Assembly: GCA_030734395.1 (NCBI GenBank)
Contig: JAUZTG010000041.1
Coordinates: 1,798,001 to 1,862,000, forward strand
Length of the DNA: 64,000 bases
Reading direction: 5' to 3'
Source of the DNA: Sarocladium kiliense
Lineage: Eukaryota; Ascomycota; Sordariomycetes; Hypocreales; Sarocladiaceae
The position numbers and the translations under genes are program-made. Below the pieces are notes generated by a model that searched no databases, was not told where the DNA came from, and saw nothing but the letters and a program-made list of their open reading frames with translations. Below are positions 34,604-46,343 of this stretch, one piece after another (within the stretch, counting starts at the first letter, position 1; every line of letters begins with the position of its first letter).

Positions 34604-37369
34604 ATGGAGGACCTCGACCCTCGCTTGAGGGGGAATGGGGCTTCCTCCTCTGAACGCGGAGGCGCGCAGCATCAGCAGCAGCGTCAGCAACAGCATGATG
34701 CTGGGGTGTCGCATCTACGGACGGCCGACTCTTCCGATGTATCACCACCAAGCCTTGGTCTTGGCGCCTCTATTCAACAGCAACAGGCCACACAGCAGCC
34801 GGGCGCGAATGCGACGCAATTGAGCGACACAAATGCGACAGATGGCGCATCAGCCGCGACAGCAGCTGCGGCTGCAGCACTCGAGGAAGAGGCGAAGAAG
34901 GCACGGGCATGCGAAGCCTGTAGAGGACTCAAAGTGCGATGCGAACCGGACCCGGACGACGAGACGAAGCCGTGCAAGCGGTGCAAGAAGGCAGGAAGGA
35001 ACTGTGTCGTGACAGCGCCGAGTAGAAAGAGGCAGAAGAAGACAGACAGTCGTGTCGCGGACTTGGAAAAGAAGATTGATGCGCTTACAGCCACGTTGCA
35101 GGCAAGGTCTGGCGGCAGCAATGCACAGCAGCTTAGCGGGCCAGGACACGGAAGAGACAGTGACATCATTGAAGACGACGCTCCTACGAGGAGCACTGCT
35201 CCGGCTTGGGGTGGTGTTCCGTCTGCGAGGACGTGGCACGCGTCGACGATGGCTTCGTCGCAGGATAGGGAGAGACACAGCCCTAGCGGTGTTCCACGAA
35301 GGACAACATCCATGGGAACAACACCACCAAGCACACGCGCAGGGCAAAAACGCAAGGATCGTGAAAGTATCGGCTCGCCTGAACAGCTCTCTGAACGGAC
35401 TCGACAGGCGCACTCACACTACCCCTCGATGAGCTACAAATCCCGGAACCCAGACTTCCTCGAGCGAGGGCTTATCACGATGGAACAAGCGGAGCAGCTT
35501 CTCAGGCGGTACATTGACCAAATGGTTCCGCATTTTCCAGCTATCCTGGTTACGCCAGGCACCACAGCCGCAGAACTCAACAAGACGCGACCGATGCTCT
35601 TCTCGTCCATCATGGCTGCGGCGACTTCATATCAGCCTGTGCTTCAGAGAACACTGCAGAAAGAGCTCATGACATGTTTTGCAGAGAAGGTTTTCCTTGC
35701 GGGCGAGAAGAGCCTTGATACTGTGCAGGCGATTTTGGTGGCTGTGATTTGGTACTGGCCACCTGAGAACTTCGAGGAGCTGAAATTCTATCAGCTCATT
35801 CATACGGCCTCTGTCATGGCCATTGACATTGGCTTGGGACGCCGCAATGGGAGTCGACGCACAGAACCGCCCTTTGGACTTCGTGATCCAGTCTCTAAGA
35901 AGCCACCACCGCCTGACGCCCTCACGCTCGAATGCAGACGAACCTGGCTAGCATGCTACCTCCTGGGTACCAATGCCGCCATGGCGCTTCATCGGCCCGT
36001 CCTCATCCGCTGGTCGCTCTTCATGGAGGAAAGTGCTGAGCTCTTGGAGAAAAGCCCGGATGCATTGCCATCGGACAAGTCTCTCGCGCAGCTGGTCTGG
36101 GCACATAAGCTGTCAGAGGATACAGGCATTCACTTCTTCAGTGAAGATCCCGAAAAACGGATCAGCTTGTCGGATCCTTCGATACGATTCCTCCTGAAAG
36201 GATTGGAGAGGGAGCTGGAGAATAAGAGGGCATCGGTACCGGTAGAGAAGCAGCCTCGTGAGTTCCTGGCCCCTTGATATCGCCTCACCTCCACGGATCT
36301 CAAGCATTAGGACTGACCATAGCAACACCTCTTAGCGACCGTCTCTATGACCTTCAACACCGTCAATCTCTACATGCACGAGCTAGTCTTGAACAGCAGC
36401 TCCTCAGCCGAACAAGAGCGCCCTCCTTTCTCAACAGAATCCCTCACTGTCAGCATGATCAGCGCCGACACGCCCCCATCAGCAGCGCACATATCCGCCC
36501 TCAGCACCTGTCTCGCCTCCATCCAGGGCGTCTTCGATATTTTCCTCTCCATTCCGATCGAGTCAGCACGCTGTCTCCCCGTGTACTTCTTCGTTCGCGT
36601 CGCATACGCGCTGGTGATCCTAATCAAAATGGCGTTCTCGGCGGCGAAACCAGGCTCAGAGCTGGGTAAGGTGATGGGCCCTGATGACATGAAGGTGCAG
36701 TTCTATTTGGATGCCCTGGTGGGAAAGTTTCGAGAGACGAGCGCAGATGACAAGTGTCGCCCTGCAGCAAAGTTCCTTATCGTCCTTGCTATGCTACGTA
36801 CCTGGGTCAGCAGACAAGTCAAAGACGGCAACATACCCATCGCCTCCTCCTTCGCCGGCAATACAAACCAACCGCTTCCACCATCACGACACCAGCATCA
36901 ACACCGCGACGATCCAAATTTCATCTCACCACCACCTCACCGCTCCTCACCCTCTCAACAACCAGCCAGTACACCCCTTCATCTCCTCTCCGAAGTAGCC
37001 AGCAACCGCAATAACAGCACCAGCGGCGGCGGCGGTGCCAGCGGAGGTCCTCACCCCCCACACCTTCCCGGCCCCTACTTCAACGGCATCCAGCGTGTGC
37101 CACAGCCCTTCTTCGCCGACGACTCCACCGCCCCCGGAGCAGCTGCTGCGGACTCTACATCCTCAACTGCCAGCGCTACCAGCGGCCCAGATATAAACCT
37201 GAACAACTGGATGCAATCTGGACTGGGCTTTGCGCCGCCTCTGCCGCTTGATCCGAGCATTATGGCTGGGTCCGTGGACCTAGAAGGCGTGGACTTCTCG
37301 ACGGCGGAGCCGTGGTTTTCGGATGTGTTCACTGTCATGCCGAATATGGAGAACATGTTCTATTTTTGA
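34604..37369 (+). CDS. Zn2Cys6 fungal transcription factor with MHR domain
   Basis: This nuclear zinc-cluster regulator is coded by two exons (intron 36258-36335) and has 895 residues. Gln- and Ala-rich N-terminal tracts precede the binuclear cluster CEACRGLKVRC-EPDPDDETKP-CKRC-KKAGRNC at about residues 104-131. The cluster has all six cysteines, with an unusually long acidic loop between Cys3 and Cys4. A basic linker (SRKRQKK) and a coiled coil (VADLEKKIDALTATLQA) suggest dimer binding. The middle region (GLITMEQAEQLLRRYIDQMV onward) is the fungal-specific middle homology region. The tail holds His/Gln, Gly and Ser/Thr-rich low complexity and ends in an acidic, aromatic segment (VDFSTAEPWFSDVF) that could activate transcription. 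The cluster and linker resemble proteins annotated as War1-like in filamentous fungi, but I hold that name loosely. Confidence 0.85.
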
Positions 37370-37380
37370 TGAATGTACGA

Positions 37381-37881
37381 TTAATCTTTATTTATTCCCG
37401 GCTCCAAAATACCCAATTTTACTTTCTTGTTCACAAGGGCGATATGACCAGTCTGTAGCAACTCCGTGACCTGTTTCGGTGCCTGGTTCTCCAGGGCGAG
37501 GCACGAGGTACACTTGATGCGCAATTTCTTCGCGATGTTGACATTTGAAGCTGTAAATGAGAACTCAGGGATCAGCGAAAATGGTGTCCGATTGCTCCAA
37601 TCTTTTTTCATTTCCAGACGCGAGTCAAGCGCAGAAGCTTTGGGCCCGAACAGGGTACTGTCAGCCCAGACAGGTCCCACGTTCTTTGTTGACTGGTCAA
37701 TCGTGGCCTCATCTGGTGGAGGCAGCGGTCGCTCATATGAGGACTGAACGTGACTTGAACGCAGGCCAGTCAGATCGCGGCAACAGTAGTGTTTGCTCCA
37801 TCCGGGGTTGGCATAAGCCGGGACCCTCATTAGAATCTCCTCTTCATCTGGGAGGAATAACAGGCTGAGCAGAAGTGTCAA
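37381..37881 (-). CDS. Uncertain hypothetical ORF, tail-to-tail with the Zn2Cys6 gene
   Basis: This is an open frame of up to 166 codons whose stop lies 12 nt from the Zn2Cys6 stop on the other strand. Its composition is protein-like (for example PDEEEILMRVPAYANPGWSK, then HYCCRDLTGL). The frame probably begins as an exon near 37876, because a good acceptor (CTCAG) precedes CTGTTATTCC. The candidate upstream segment at 37945-38000 contains GWTENYFGTDLCCDRG, which loosely echoes GWSKHYCCRDL, but the phases do not join cleanly. I recognise no family. It could be a small gene, a relic or chance. Confidence 0.22.
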   Translation of the reverse strand: MTLLLSLLFLPDEEEILMRVPAYANPGWSKHYCCRDLTGLRSSHVQSSYERPLPPPDEATIDQSTKNVGPVWADSTLFGPKASALDSRLEMKKDWSNRTPFSLIPEFSFTASNVNIAKKLRIKCTSCLALENQAPKQVTELLQTGHIALVNKKVKLGILEPGINKD

Positions 37882-38220
37882 TGCATTTAGGTTGTGAATA
37901 TGATAATATTCATCAATTTGTCGTTATGCGAATCATACCTCTATCGCAACAGAGATCTGTCCCAAAATAATTTTCAGTCCATCCATATTTGAGTGTACGC
38001 CGACAGTCTCAACAGATCCTGCTGTTGCTTGTCCCTGCGCCGCCAAAAGAACATCACTTTACCAAATACTGCTAATTGCCCCTCGGGCCACAACGCCATG
38101 CAAATCCGTCGATGTGTTTGTGTGATAAAGACAAATGTCAGAAAGTGAGCAACGTAAATCATCTCAGAGAGTAGATCGCATCTCCCCAAGTCGCATCATT
38201 ACACGCCTATCTTCACACCA
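37882..38220. other. Short intergenic with protein-like fragments
   Basis: This stretch may include upstream exon material of the uncertain ORF at 37381-37881. Otherwise it is promoter or 3' sequence; nothing firm. Confidence 0.3.
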
Positions 38221-39063
38221 TCAGTCCATGTAGAAGTCACCCTTGAGGATTCTCTCCTGGAATGCATCGGGCTTCCTCCGCTCAGGTTGGGGCTTTGGAG
38301 CAGGAGCCTGGACCGGGGGTTGAGGCATATCAGAGACTGACTTCGCCCGATCGTGTTGCACGCTGCCGCGTGGAGGGGATGAAGCGAGCGAGAAAGAAGG
38401 GCGGGCTCCGGTGACGGAACTCTCGGCTCGCGACCTAAGCTGCTCAGACCAGTTGAAGCCCGATTGATCTGATCGAGAAGCGGCATTGTCAGAAGGAGCT
38501 CTTGGATGCTTAATGGTGCTTGCCTGTGGAAGGGAGGAAGAGAGAAGGCTCGATCGGCGGCCGGCAGCAGATAGAGCAGCAGAAATGCTGGAACCCTGAG
38601 CCGGCGGCGGCGACTTTTGCCCACTGTGTCTGCGTCCCAATGGGGGAGAAGTAGAGACAGGGTCATTACCATTGCCGGGGCTTCCACCTGCCCTGTAACC
38701 TCTCATGGTGGGAGCGCCGAAGCTCATGCGTCGAACGAAGGGCGTGGTAGGGGCAGTCTTAGAGCCAGGCTGACCATCATCGTCCTCAATCGCACTTTCG
38801 TCGATGGAGTCTGAATTGGAGTTGGTGGACATGCTTCCTCTTCGCAGATTGAAGGAAGGCGAAGCATTTTGCTGTGTGCCGGATAGCCCGAGTGTGGTGA
38901 CTGACAAGCGTCGCCGACCATCATTGGCAGCAGCACCGCCAGTTGTGCTGCCGCCTCGCTGGAAGAGGTTGGACATGGCTGCTTGTGTAATCGAGCTGCG
39001 ACGCTGGCGGTTGGGCTGCTCGCCGTTGGGTACGGCGCCGTTTCCGTTGCCGTCGGAAGACAT
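38221..39063 (-). CDS. Ser-rich phosphoprotein with six RRxS (PKA-type) sites
   Basis: This single-exon gene encodes 280 residues. I recognise no catalytic domain. The protein is Ser/Gly/Pro-rich and probably disordered, and contains repeated basic-x-Ser sites: RRSS, RRRLS, RRGS, RRMS, RRHS and RRSS. These fit the cAMP-dependent kinase consensus. The segment SSITQAAMSNLFQRGG near the N-terminus and the compact end PDAFQERILKGDFYMD look like the conserved parts, probably short docking helices. Its long, AT-poor upstream region (39064 onward) may hold the promoter. A role downstream of PKA or a related AGC kinase is inference from the sites alone. Confidence 0.75.
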   Translation of the reverse strand: MSSDGNGNGAVPNGEQPNRQRRSSITQAAMSNLFQRGGSTTGGAAANDGRRRLSVTTLGLSGTQQNASPSFNLRRGSMSTNSNSDSIDESAIEDDDGQPGSKTAPTTPFVRRMSFGAPTMRGYRAGGSPGNGNDPVSTSPPLGRRHSGQKSPPPAQGSSISAALSAAGRRSSLLSSSLPQASTIKHPRAPSDNAASRSDQSGFNWSEQLRSRAESSVTGARPSFSLASSPPRGSVQHDRAKSVSDMPQPPVQAPAPKPQPERRKPDAFQERILKGDFYMD

Positions 39064-42000
39064 TGCGTTGGTGGCTGAGTTTGCGCTCTACAAGGTGATT
39101 TGAATGCGACGATTCGGATGAGTGTTTGTGGTGTTCGAGACGTAGTCTTGTCGTAAGTTATCGTGAGTCGTAGAAATGCGAGTGGTTCGTGATGAGATGA
39201 AGTAGAAAGGAGAAAAGAGAAGAGTAGTGCGGGAGACCGTTGAGCAATAGAGGGGTCCGTGGGCTTATATGTGAGGTGGTGATCAATGTTTGGTATGTAA
39301 GGTATGGGTTGGTGTAGTGTGGTGTGGTGTGGTGTGGTGCAGCGTCGCTCGTTATGGTTTTGGAGGGAGGGGTTAGTGGGCGATTGGGACGTTCTGGGGT
39401 CTGGAGTGGAATCGCAGGGAAGCTGCACACGGACGCACAGCGACCGTGGAACGACAGACGGCACGAGACCGTAGACGTGCGCAGGACAAGGGTTCGGCGC
39501 AGACTCGTGCTAGTGCTAGTCAGGTAGATTGGGCGCGAGGAGCGTGTATGTAGATCAGTGTTGGAAATAGGGATGCGTCTTGTCGAGGGCTGATATGGGG
39601 TGACGAGGGATCGGCGGGATCAGAGTTCAGAAACGGCGTATGATGGGCGGGGGGTAGTAATGGCGAAAGCTTGAGGGCAGCGAGCAGTAGGAAGAGGTGG
39701 TGGATGTGACGTCGGAGAGTTGCACTAACAGCACCGGCATCGGGCTGCTGTGGGGATAGAGGCCGGGGGCCAGTGGGCCCTGAGGCGAGCAGTAGCAGTG
39801 ATAGGCAGCCAAGTGGACTTTGTGTGCCAAAAGGAGCCTTCTTTGTGGACGGATCGTAGGCGGATCGCGGTCGGGTTGTGGAATGGTCCCTGAACTGGCT
39901 GGAGCTTGGGGGTGCCGTCCCTGTCGGTCTTGTCTGGTCTTGTTTCGCCTGCGCTGTGCGTGGCCTCTTTCTGGGGCGATGGCTTGGGGTTCGCAAGCAA
40001 GTGCTGATCAGTTGGTGGCAAGGCAGATGCTGATGGTTCTTTATACCTGTGGAAAACCTTGGGTACGTATGTCCCTGGCGGGGTGCTGCTGGATCGGTGC
40101 TGTGGTCGTCAGCAAGTAGTTGTGAGATCGAGGAAGCTGACGCCGGCGGGAGTGGGTATAAGCGAGCAGTTGGTGTCGATGACCGAGTCGAGGTAGTCTA
40201 AGGATTGTGACGATGCGATCAGAGAGTGGAGGCAAGAGAGCCGTGAATCACAAGAGGATAGCGGCGGACTTGACTGGCAGAGGGGGAAGCAAAGAGAGAA
40301 GGCTGATTGAACTGATCACAAATTCCAAGATAATGACAGAAAAAGCGAAGGCGTTGTACTGAGAGAGGGGAAGCTGGGAGGAAGGGTTCGGTCAGTATAG
40401 CGCCTGCCTGCCTGCTTCCTGCCCAAGTAAGGTAGCTGGTAGGTGGTGCTATGAAGTTGAGGGAAGGAAGCAAAAGCGCAGCGGGCGTCGTACGACGAAG
40501 GAGGGGAAGGACCTTGTTGCACCTAAGGTGGCTGCAGCTGCCCACCTTGGTATATGCAAATGCACCTGCGACCACTACTACAGCCGCAAATGCGATTACT
40601 CCTTCTCGCTACTTTCACCGTGAAACTTCTTTGCACGGAGCAATCGCACCTCCGAGTAACGTAGGCAGGCACTTGAGGTTCTGTTCCACAGTCATTCACT
40701 TCCTTCAACTTCCTTTCACTCCCAGAAATGTTCCTTCCTCATGTACCATCCGCCAGAGGCCCCCCGTCAGGCTTTCGACGGCTCCCTCGGATCACGCCAA
40801 CGCTTGCGATAGCCTCAGGTCAGCACATCGTCCAAGAACCTTTGGTAGCCTGGTCGGCTCCCTTCCCTTCGACCTGACTCGCACTCGAATCCTCCTCCTT
40901 CTCTTCACATTCCACTATCGCCTGCCCACACCTCTCTCGCCGGACCTATCTCCTCTCGCGGAACCGCTCCTAGTCTCCTGCAAGCTTCCCCAAGGCACTA
41001 AGGCCTGGGCTCCATGGGCCCATCCCACTTTCTGCTCGGCTTTCGCTGCAGGTCAGAGATTAAGTGGCTGGTCCTACTGGCTGGGGAAGGCTATTGCTTA
41101 GGCTTTTGGTCTGTGCTCTCGTCCAAATTCCCCATCCGCTCTCGGCACCAGGCGACGTCACCCCAGACGCGACGTCCTTCCAACCTTAGCGTTTGCGGGG
41201 TAAGCAGCAGGTGGAACGTGCACCGACTGGGGTTTGGCTTGGTCTGGCACTTCCAGTGAAGCCGATCCTCTTCTTTGACATCCACATTCACAAGCTTGCC
41301 TAGTTTCGTCGGTCTTCCATGGCTGGCCGCTACAGCAGCAACAACCAGATCAGCCTCCATCCATTTCAACTCCCCGGTATCGCATGAATGCCATCTCTTC
41401 TGAGGGTGTGCTACCCATCCATCGCTTGACAAGTGGCCTGCAGACCCCCTTCCCCTCCTCTTTCTTTATATCATGGTGGCGTACGCAACACACTCAGACC
41501 CTCGCAGGACGGTCCAGACGCAACCAGTGCACACCAAGACGCAATCAGAAGCCCACCTCCTTTCTGATATGCCACGGGCACGTGTCATCTCGACAAAAGT
41601 ATAATCGACCTCCCAGCGGGTATAGCTGCCGAGTGTATGCATGCTAGCTATGGGCCATACCTCCCCGCGAGGGTAGAGGCTGACTGTTGAGCTCCAAAAG
41701 CCTTGCCAGATCACAATCAATATACCTGTGTCGGCGTAGAGGGATGGGCAAGATAAGAAGCGCCCTCTTAGATGCACCTTCGTCCCAGATATTTCTTTGT
41801 GTGTGCGACCCTATCTCTGCATCTCGCCTTAGCCCGGCCCAACCGTGCCGCTGCATCCAACCTCACACCGAAAGGTCAGATCACGTATCTGCACGTTTGT
41901 TCCCCTCCCCTGCCTGCCGTTATCCTGGGTCTCCGACTTGGCGCGCTGGCGTTGGCGCTGGTCTAGAACCCAAACTCCGGATAGCTCCTACATCAGCCAA

Positions 42001-42204
42001 ACCCACTTCCTCTTAAGCCCTTCCAGCACCAATGTGAAGAAGGGGATCTGACCGCCGCGCTCCACCCCGCTCCGGACCGAGCATGTTGTTTCCAAGTATG
42101 CTTCTTTTTTCCAGCCCAAAGTTGTTTGCCACAGTCCAGGGTGTCGTTTGAATGAGAAGAGAGTCGACATTACTTGTGAATAGCTCATGGGCTGCAACAA
42201 TCTC
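39064..42204. other. Three-kilobase region without a recognisable gene
   Basis: This lies upstream of the phosphoprotein gene and downstream of the Wss1-type gene, both on the minus strand. It contains a GTGTG-type microsatellite (about 39317-39339). Several long open frames here (for example 216 codons at 40451-41101 plus, 158 codons at 39520-39996 minus) are rich in Arg, Pro and Thr without domains and look like composition effects. It may hold a long leader or a non-coding transcript. Confidence 0.45.
39317..39339. repeat. GTGTG pentanucleotide microsatellite
   Basis: There are about four to five tandem copies of the five-base unit gtgtg/ggtgt. They lie about 250 nt upstream of the phosphoprotein ATG, in its promoter or leader. 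Confidence 0.8.
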
Positions 42205-43690
42205 TCAACTCGGCTTCTTTCCACATAGCCCGCACACGCCGCAGTCGCCTGCGTTGATGTACTTCTTCGTCTTACACATATCCGACTGACACATCCATGC
42301 GTCTGGATCTGAAGTCTGTCTCAACACGTTCGCACACATCTCACATCTCAACGCGGAGTCGCTGTTTGAGAAGGTACATATCCCACATTCTACCCGTGCT
42401 GAGTCCTTGGTGTTCTGTGTAGACATTGATGTTGCTTGATCATCCCCTGTAGAGTTCTTCGTAATATGGCGAGTTGTGTTCCGCTCGTCAGTCCGTGATT
42501 TGCCCTTCGATGATGTTAGACCCTTTGGTGGCTGACGACGGGATGGCGCCGCCGGGATGTCCCATAGGCTTCGTGCTTGAGGATCATCTCCCGACTGTGT
42601 GAGGTCATTTGTATGATTGCCTGAAGGTTCGCCCTCTTCATCGTCAATCTCAATAGGCTCCGTCTTGACTTTCCCTCTGAGCACATCCCTCAGCTCCTTT
42701 GTCTCGTCTCGTGCGCCAGGATCATCAAGAACCTCATCCTCGCATATCTTGATCATACCCCGGCCCTTGCCGTCAACAAGACGAGATCCATCGAGATCCA
42801 ATGCGTCTCTAGAATCAAGATCCCCGTCTTCGTATTCGCTTTCGCTTCCTGAGTCCGTCGCGTCCTCGTCCTTGACGTCTGGCTCTGGTTTGGCCTGTTC
42901 AAACCGCGCCAAGGCAGCAGCCGCTCGTAACTCTCGACCTCGCGCGCTGCCAGCTACGCGAGGTTTCCCCTGAACCTTCTTTCCCTTCTCCAATTTAACC
43001 TTGGTCTCATCGTCAGCCCCGAGCGCCATGCCATTCTTGCCGAATTTCTTCAGAATGCGTCGCTCTTTCTTCTCTTGGTATGTCAGGGTCGGCTTCGCTT
43101 TGCGTTTCCGTCCTCGTGACCGGTACGTGCCGCCACAGAGATGCTCAGGGAGGACCTCCCCAGCCAGGACAGTATTCTTCTCCCACTCGCCCGTACGTAG
43201 ACTAGCACCTCTACCCCACAGGCCATCACCAGTGTATCCTTTTGCCCAGAGCCCGTACATCTGTGTGGCGTACTGGTTTCGGACAGTCCAGAAGGCCTTG
43301 GAGTGGTTCATCTGCTTGCAATGCGCCAGCTCGTGCATCATGACCATCTGAACGTATTCGAAGGGGAGCCATCGGCCGGTCGAGGGTGATTTGAGAACAA
43401 GCTGGACGACTTCGCCGGCGTTGAAATTTCGGCCGACGAATTCACGATTCGGGGGAAACTCTTCGAGAGTCATGACGGAAAGAGTGTTTTCGCGCATGAC
43501 AGGCACTGTCATTTCTTAGCACAGGTGGCTATCAGGTAGGACGCAGTTGGAACGTACGACATTGTGCGGCTATGCGCTCGAGAAAGTCTTGCGCAACCTT
43601 CTCATCGGGTCCAGCAAGAGGTTTGATGAAGACGATTCTGGGGTTGGGTTGTGATCGCTTCACGTTGAGACGTTGAATGCCGTACGGCAT
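42205..43690 (-). CDS. Wss1/SPRTN-type WLM metalloprotease (DNA-protein crosslink repair)
   Basis: This is a DNA-dependent metalloprotease of the WLM family, expected in the nucleus to degrade proteins crosslinked to DNA. Two exons (43558-43690 and 42205-43505) give 477 residues. The N-terminus MPYGIQRLNVKRSQPNPRIV and the segment NFNAGEVVQLVLKSPSTGRW lead into the zinc-protease site HELAHCKQMNHSKAFW (HExxH, third His four residues on). After a basic region and an acidic linker there is a candidate SUMO-interacting motif (PIEIDDEEGE). Two RanBP2-like zinc fingers end the protein (VECGICTFSNSDSALRCEMC and DAWMCQSDMC...CGVCGLCG). Protease, SIM and C-terminal fingers together match yeast Wss1 and its filamentous homologues. 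The start fits the family N-terminus. Confidence 0.9.
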
Positions 43691-43743
43691 CTTGGGCGAG
43701 AGTTTCGTGATTCCTCCTTCTGATCAAATCGTAGACCTAGCCA

Positions 43744-44085
43744 TTACATGGCAAGGTGGTATGCGAAGCGTTCTGGTTCGGCTGACGAAGATTTCCAGTC
43801 GAACATCATGACGAGGAAGCCTGGGTGACGTGGGGCAATCGTAGCGCGTAAATTGGGGCCGCCTTTGCGACGCGGTGTCAGGTGACTGTAAGTGGCAACT
43901 TCATTGTCACAAGTGTGGAATAATTGATGCACTGATCCTTTCGATTTCTCCCGTACTTCGTCTGTAAGTATGCTGTCCACTGTGATTCTTCCTGAGGAAA
44001 TATATGCTATGCTATGCTATGCTATGCTAAACTGAGGTCCTGCGTTCGGACTGGGCGCTGGAAATGTCGTTGATAAGGTAGCCAT
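43744..44085 (-). pseudogene. Small ORF interrupted by an in-frame stop in a TAGCA repeat
   Basis: From an ATG at 44085 with a favourable context (ACAATGG), one frame runs 113 codons to a stop at 43744 with a single interruption. The break is a TAG at codon 23, inside five tandem copies of a five-base repeat (44005-44029). Downstream the frame reads ISSGRITVDSILTDEVREKS and later ATIAPRHPGFLVMMFDWKSS, which is protein-like but belongs to no family I recognise. The stop exists only because of the present repeat number. The locus lies 53 nt upstream of the Wss1 start. Alternatively the frame is an exon of an unseen gene, or chance. Confidence 0.35.
44005..44029. repeat. TGCTA pentanucleotide microsatellite, five exact copies
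   Basis: The unit tgcta is repeated five times without interruption. On the minus strand it reads as TAGCA and supplies the in-frame TAG of the small ORF that spans it. Confidence 0.95.
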
Positions 44086-44223
44086 TGTCCCAGACAAGCT
44101 CTCCGAAACACTATAAACCTGAACGCCTGCGCCGAAGAAACATTATGAGTCATCACCATCACGAGAAGCCCACCTTATATCCTATCCTTCAAGGACCGCT
44201 GTGAATTTGAAAAGCCATGATTA

Positions 44224-46343
44224 TTAAGGGCTAGCCCCCTCGCCATCCAGGCGGCCATACGCCGGACCACCGACAACGGTGGGATTGCTCAACTGTGCCT
44301 CGACTCCTCGAATTTCAGGGCTTACTTCCCGAGGTAAACCATCGGGAATACCGAACGCGGAGCTTTGAAGCGCTCTTCGCACTTGTTGAGTTTTGATGCG
44401 TACGAAATGCCACTCCAGGACTTCGGGCCGCACATAGGTGTCGAGCTGCTTCTTCAAGTCCACAAGCTGCTGGACAGCTGTGACGTCGATGCTATGAACT
44501 GCATCAAAGTCAAGCACGACAGTCTTGAGTGTTGTAAGTCCAAGGACTTTCCCGTCCAATAGACCCTCATTCGGTGGGTCGGATGTGGCCTGGTCCGATG
44601 GAATGGTTTGCGCATGCACGAAATTGGTCAACTCTTCCGTGAACCTTGCCGAGTTAATGTAGTCGAGGCTCGTCGGAAATTGATACACTACCACTCCAGG
44701 TAATGGTGCATTCGCTGCATTGGCACCAAAGTCAAGGCTGGCAGCATAGTCCCGGAGCCATGTTGGGTGGTGATCGTCAAAGGTGCCATATTGTCCAGCA
44801 ACAGCTTGACTCTCTTTTGGAACTTCATGAAATTGCGCAAGCGGAAGGATTAGGCGAGTCTGCGTCTCCTGTGTGCGGAGTATCATTGATCGGTAGAGAA
44901 GGGCCGCTGTCGAGAGCGTAAAGCTGGCATAGAGTCCACTTTCAATCGACTTCGCGATGCTGGCCAGCACTCCTACCAGAAAGACTGCAAGCTCGACGGG
45001 AGAGACAAGCCAGTACTGCCTTAGGGTGCTGATGGGTGTGATCAAGTCACCAACCGCATGAACTATGACTGCCGCCAGCACCGCGCTCGGGATGTAGTAG
45101 AATGCGGCGGTGAGGAGATGGACTGCCAAAAGGACCACCAGACCTGTTACCAGGCCCGCAAGAGGCGTGCGTGCACCTGCTTTAGACTGAATCGCAGTCC
45201 TGCTGAACGAGCCGGTCGATGGATAGCCGCCGAAGAAGGGACCGACCAAGTTGGTGACGCCGATCGCTACCATTTCTTGTGAGGGATCAATGGTGTAGTT
45301 ATTCGCCCGACCAAACGACTTGCCAATCGCCATGTGCTCAACGAGCATCACGACGATAGTGGCAGGAAGATATGGCATTATCGTAGTGAACAATCCCATA
45401 TTCACCGGCGGTGATCCAAAATGTTGGAAGCCTTCATCAATGTTAGATCGTGGCACAAGTCACGGTCAACTCGGATCGTACCTTGAGGGATCGTGCCTAA
45501 CACATCAAACATCGGCTCTCCTGCAATTTTCCAGTGCACCAACCAACTAATCAAGGTATATATTATTATCACCGAGACTGCTCTCATGCTGTTGAGAAGT
45601 TGGAAAGTTTGCCTATGTTTAGGTGAGCGGTCGGCTGCTGATGTGAAGCTGAACCGGGCCAGGTAGAGAAGCATCAGGGCCGAGAGTCCCAATACAGCGT
45701 TGGAATCTGCTTGCCCAACTGTCGATACAATATTGATGACAACGCGGAAGGGAGATTCACGATTCGAGAAATCCGTCAGGCCGAGTATGGAAGGGAGTTG
45801 GCTGACGATGATGGTGATGGCTGACCCTGTCATGAATGCTGCTAGTGAGGGGGCTGACACGAGATTGACGATCCAGCCGCAGCGCAGCAGGCCCATGAAC
45901 AGGACGATGCCTCCTGTAAGGACAGATAAAGAAGCTGCAACGGCATATGGAGAGACATCAGGGTCTGTCGAGTTGACTTCATGGACTAGGTTCCCCACGA
46001 CGGTTGACAGTACGGCTACCGGGCCAATGGAGATGTCTTTGGAGGTACCGAACAGCCAGTAAATCATCACACCAACAAATGATGAATACAGACCGAACTC
46101 GGGATCAAGTTTGGCAAGTGAAGCATAGGCCATGCCCTGTGGAACGACGATGGCCCCGACTGTGACGCCGGCGATGAGGTCTGAAGCGATGCATGTCGAG
46201 TTGTAGCGCCCGATCCACGAGAGGACCGGAAACAGTGACCTGAGATACAAAGAAGCGTGTTTTAACGCAAAAGACAGGGAATAGTGTCTCTCAACCGAGT
46301 TGGAAGGTTGGTGCGGCGAAGCACCTGGAGATGGCGCAGACAT
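44224..46343 (-). CDS. SulP-family sulfate permease with STAS domain
   Basis: This is a plasma-membrane anion transporter of the SulP family, most likely for sulfate. Two exons (45482-46343 and 44224-45431; 50-nt intron) give 689 residues. The N-terminal family region includes VGAIVVPQGMAYASLAKLDP and GLYSSFVGVMIYWLFGTSKD. About ten to twelve membrane helices follow, with GPFFGGYPSTGSFSRTAIQS between the halves. The C-terminus is a cytosolic STAS domain (KTVVLDFDAVHSIDVTAVQQ), which in this family regulates transport. Yeast Sul1/Sul2 are the nearest well-known relatives. Its 3' end is next to the microsatellite ORF and its 5' end is 340 nt from the NLR stop. Confidence 0.9.

Noticed and set aside
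38724..39464. Minus-strand 246-codon frame
   Set aside because: It overlaps the phosphoprotein gene in another frame and is Thr/His/Pro-rich without a domain.
40451..41101. Plus-strand 216-codon frame
   Set aside because: It begins with ATG but has mixed, domain-free composition and no splice or codon pattern like the real genes nearby.
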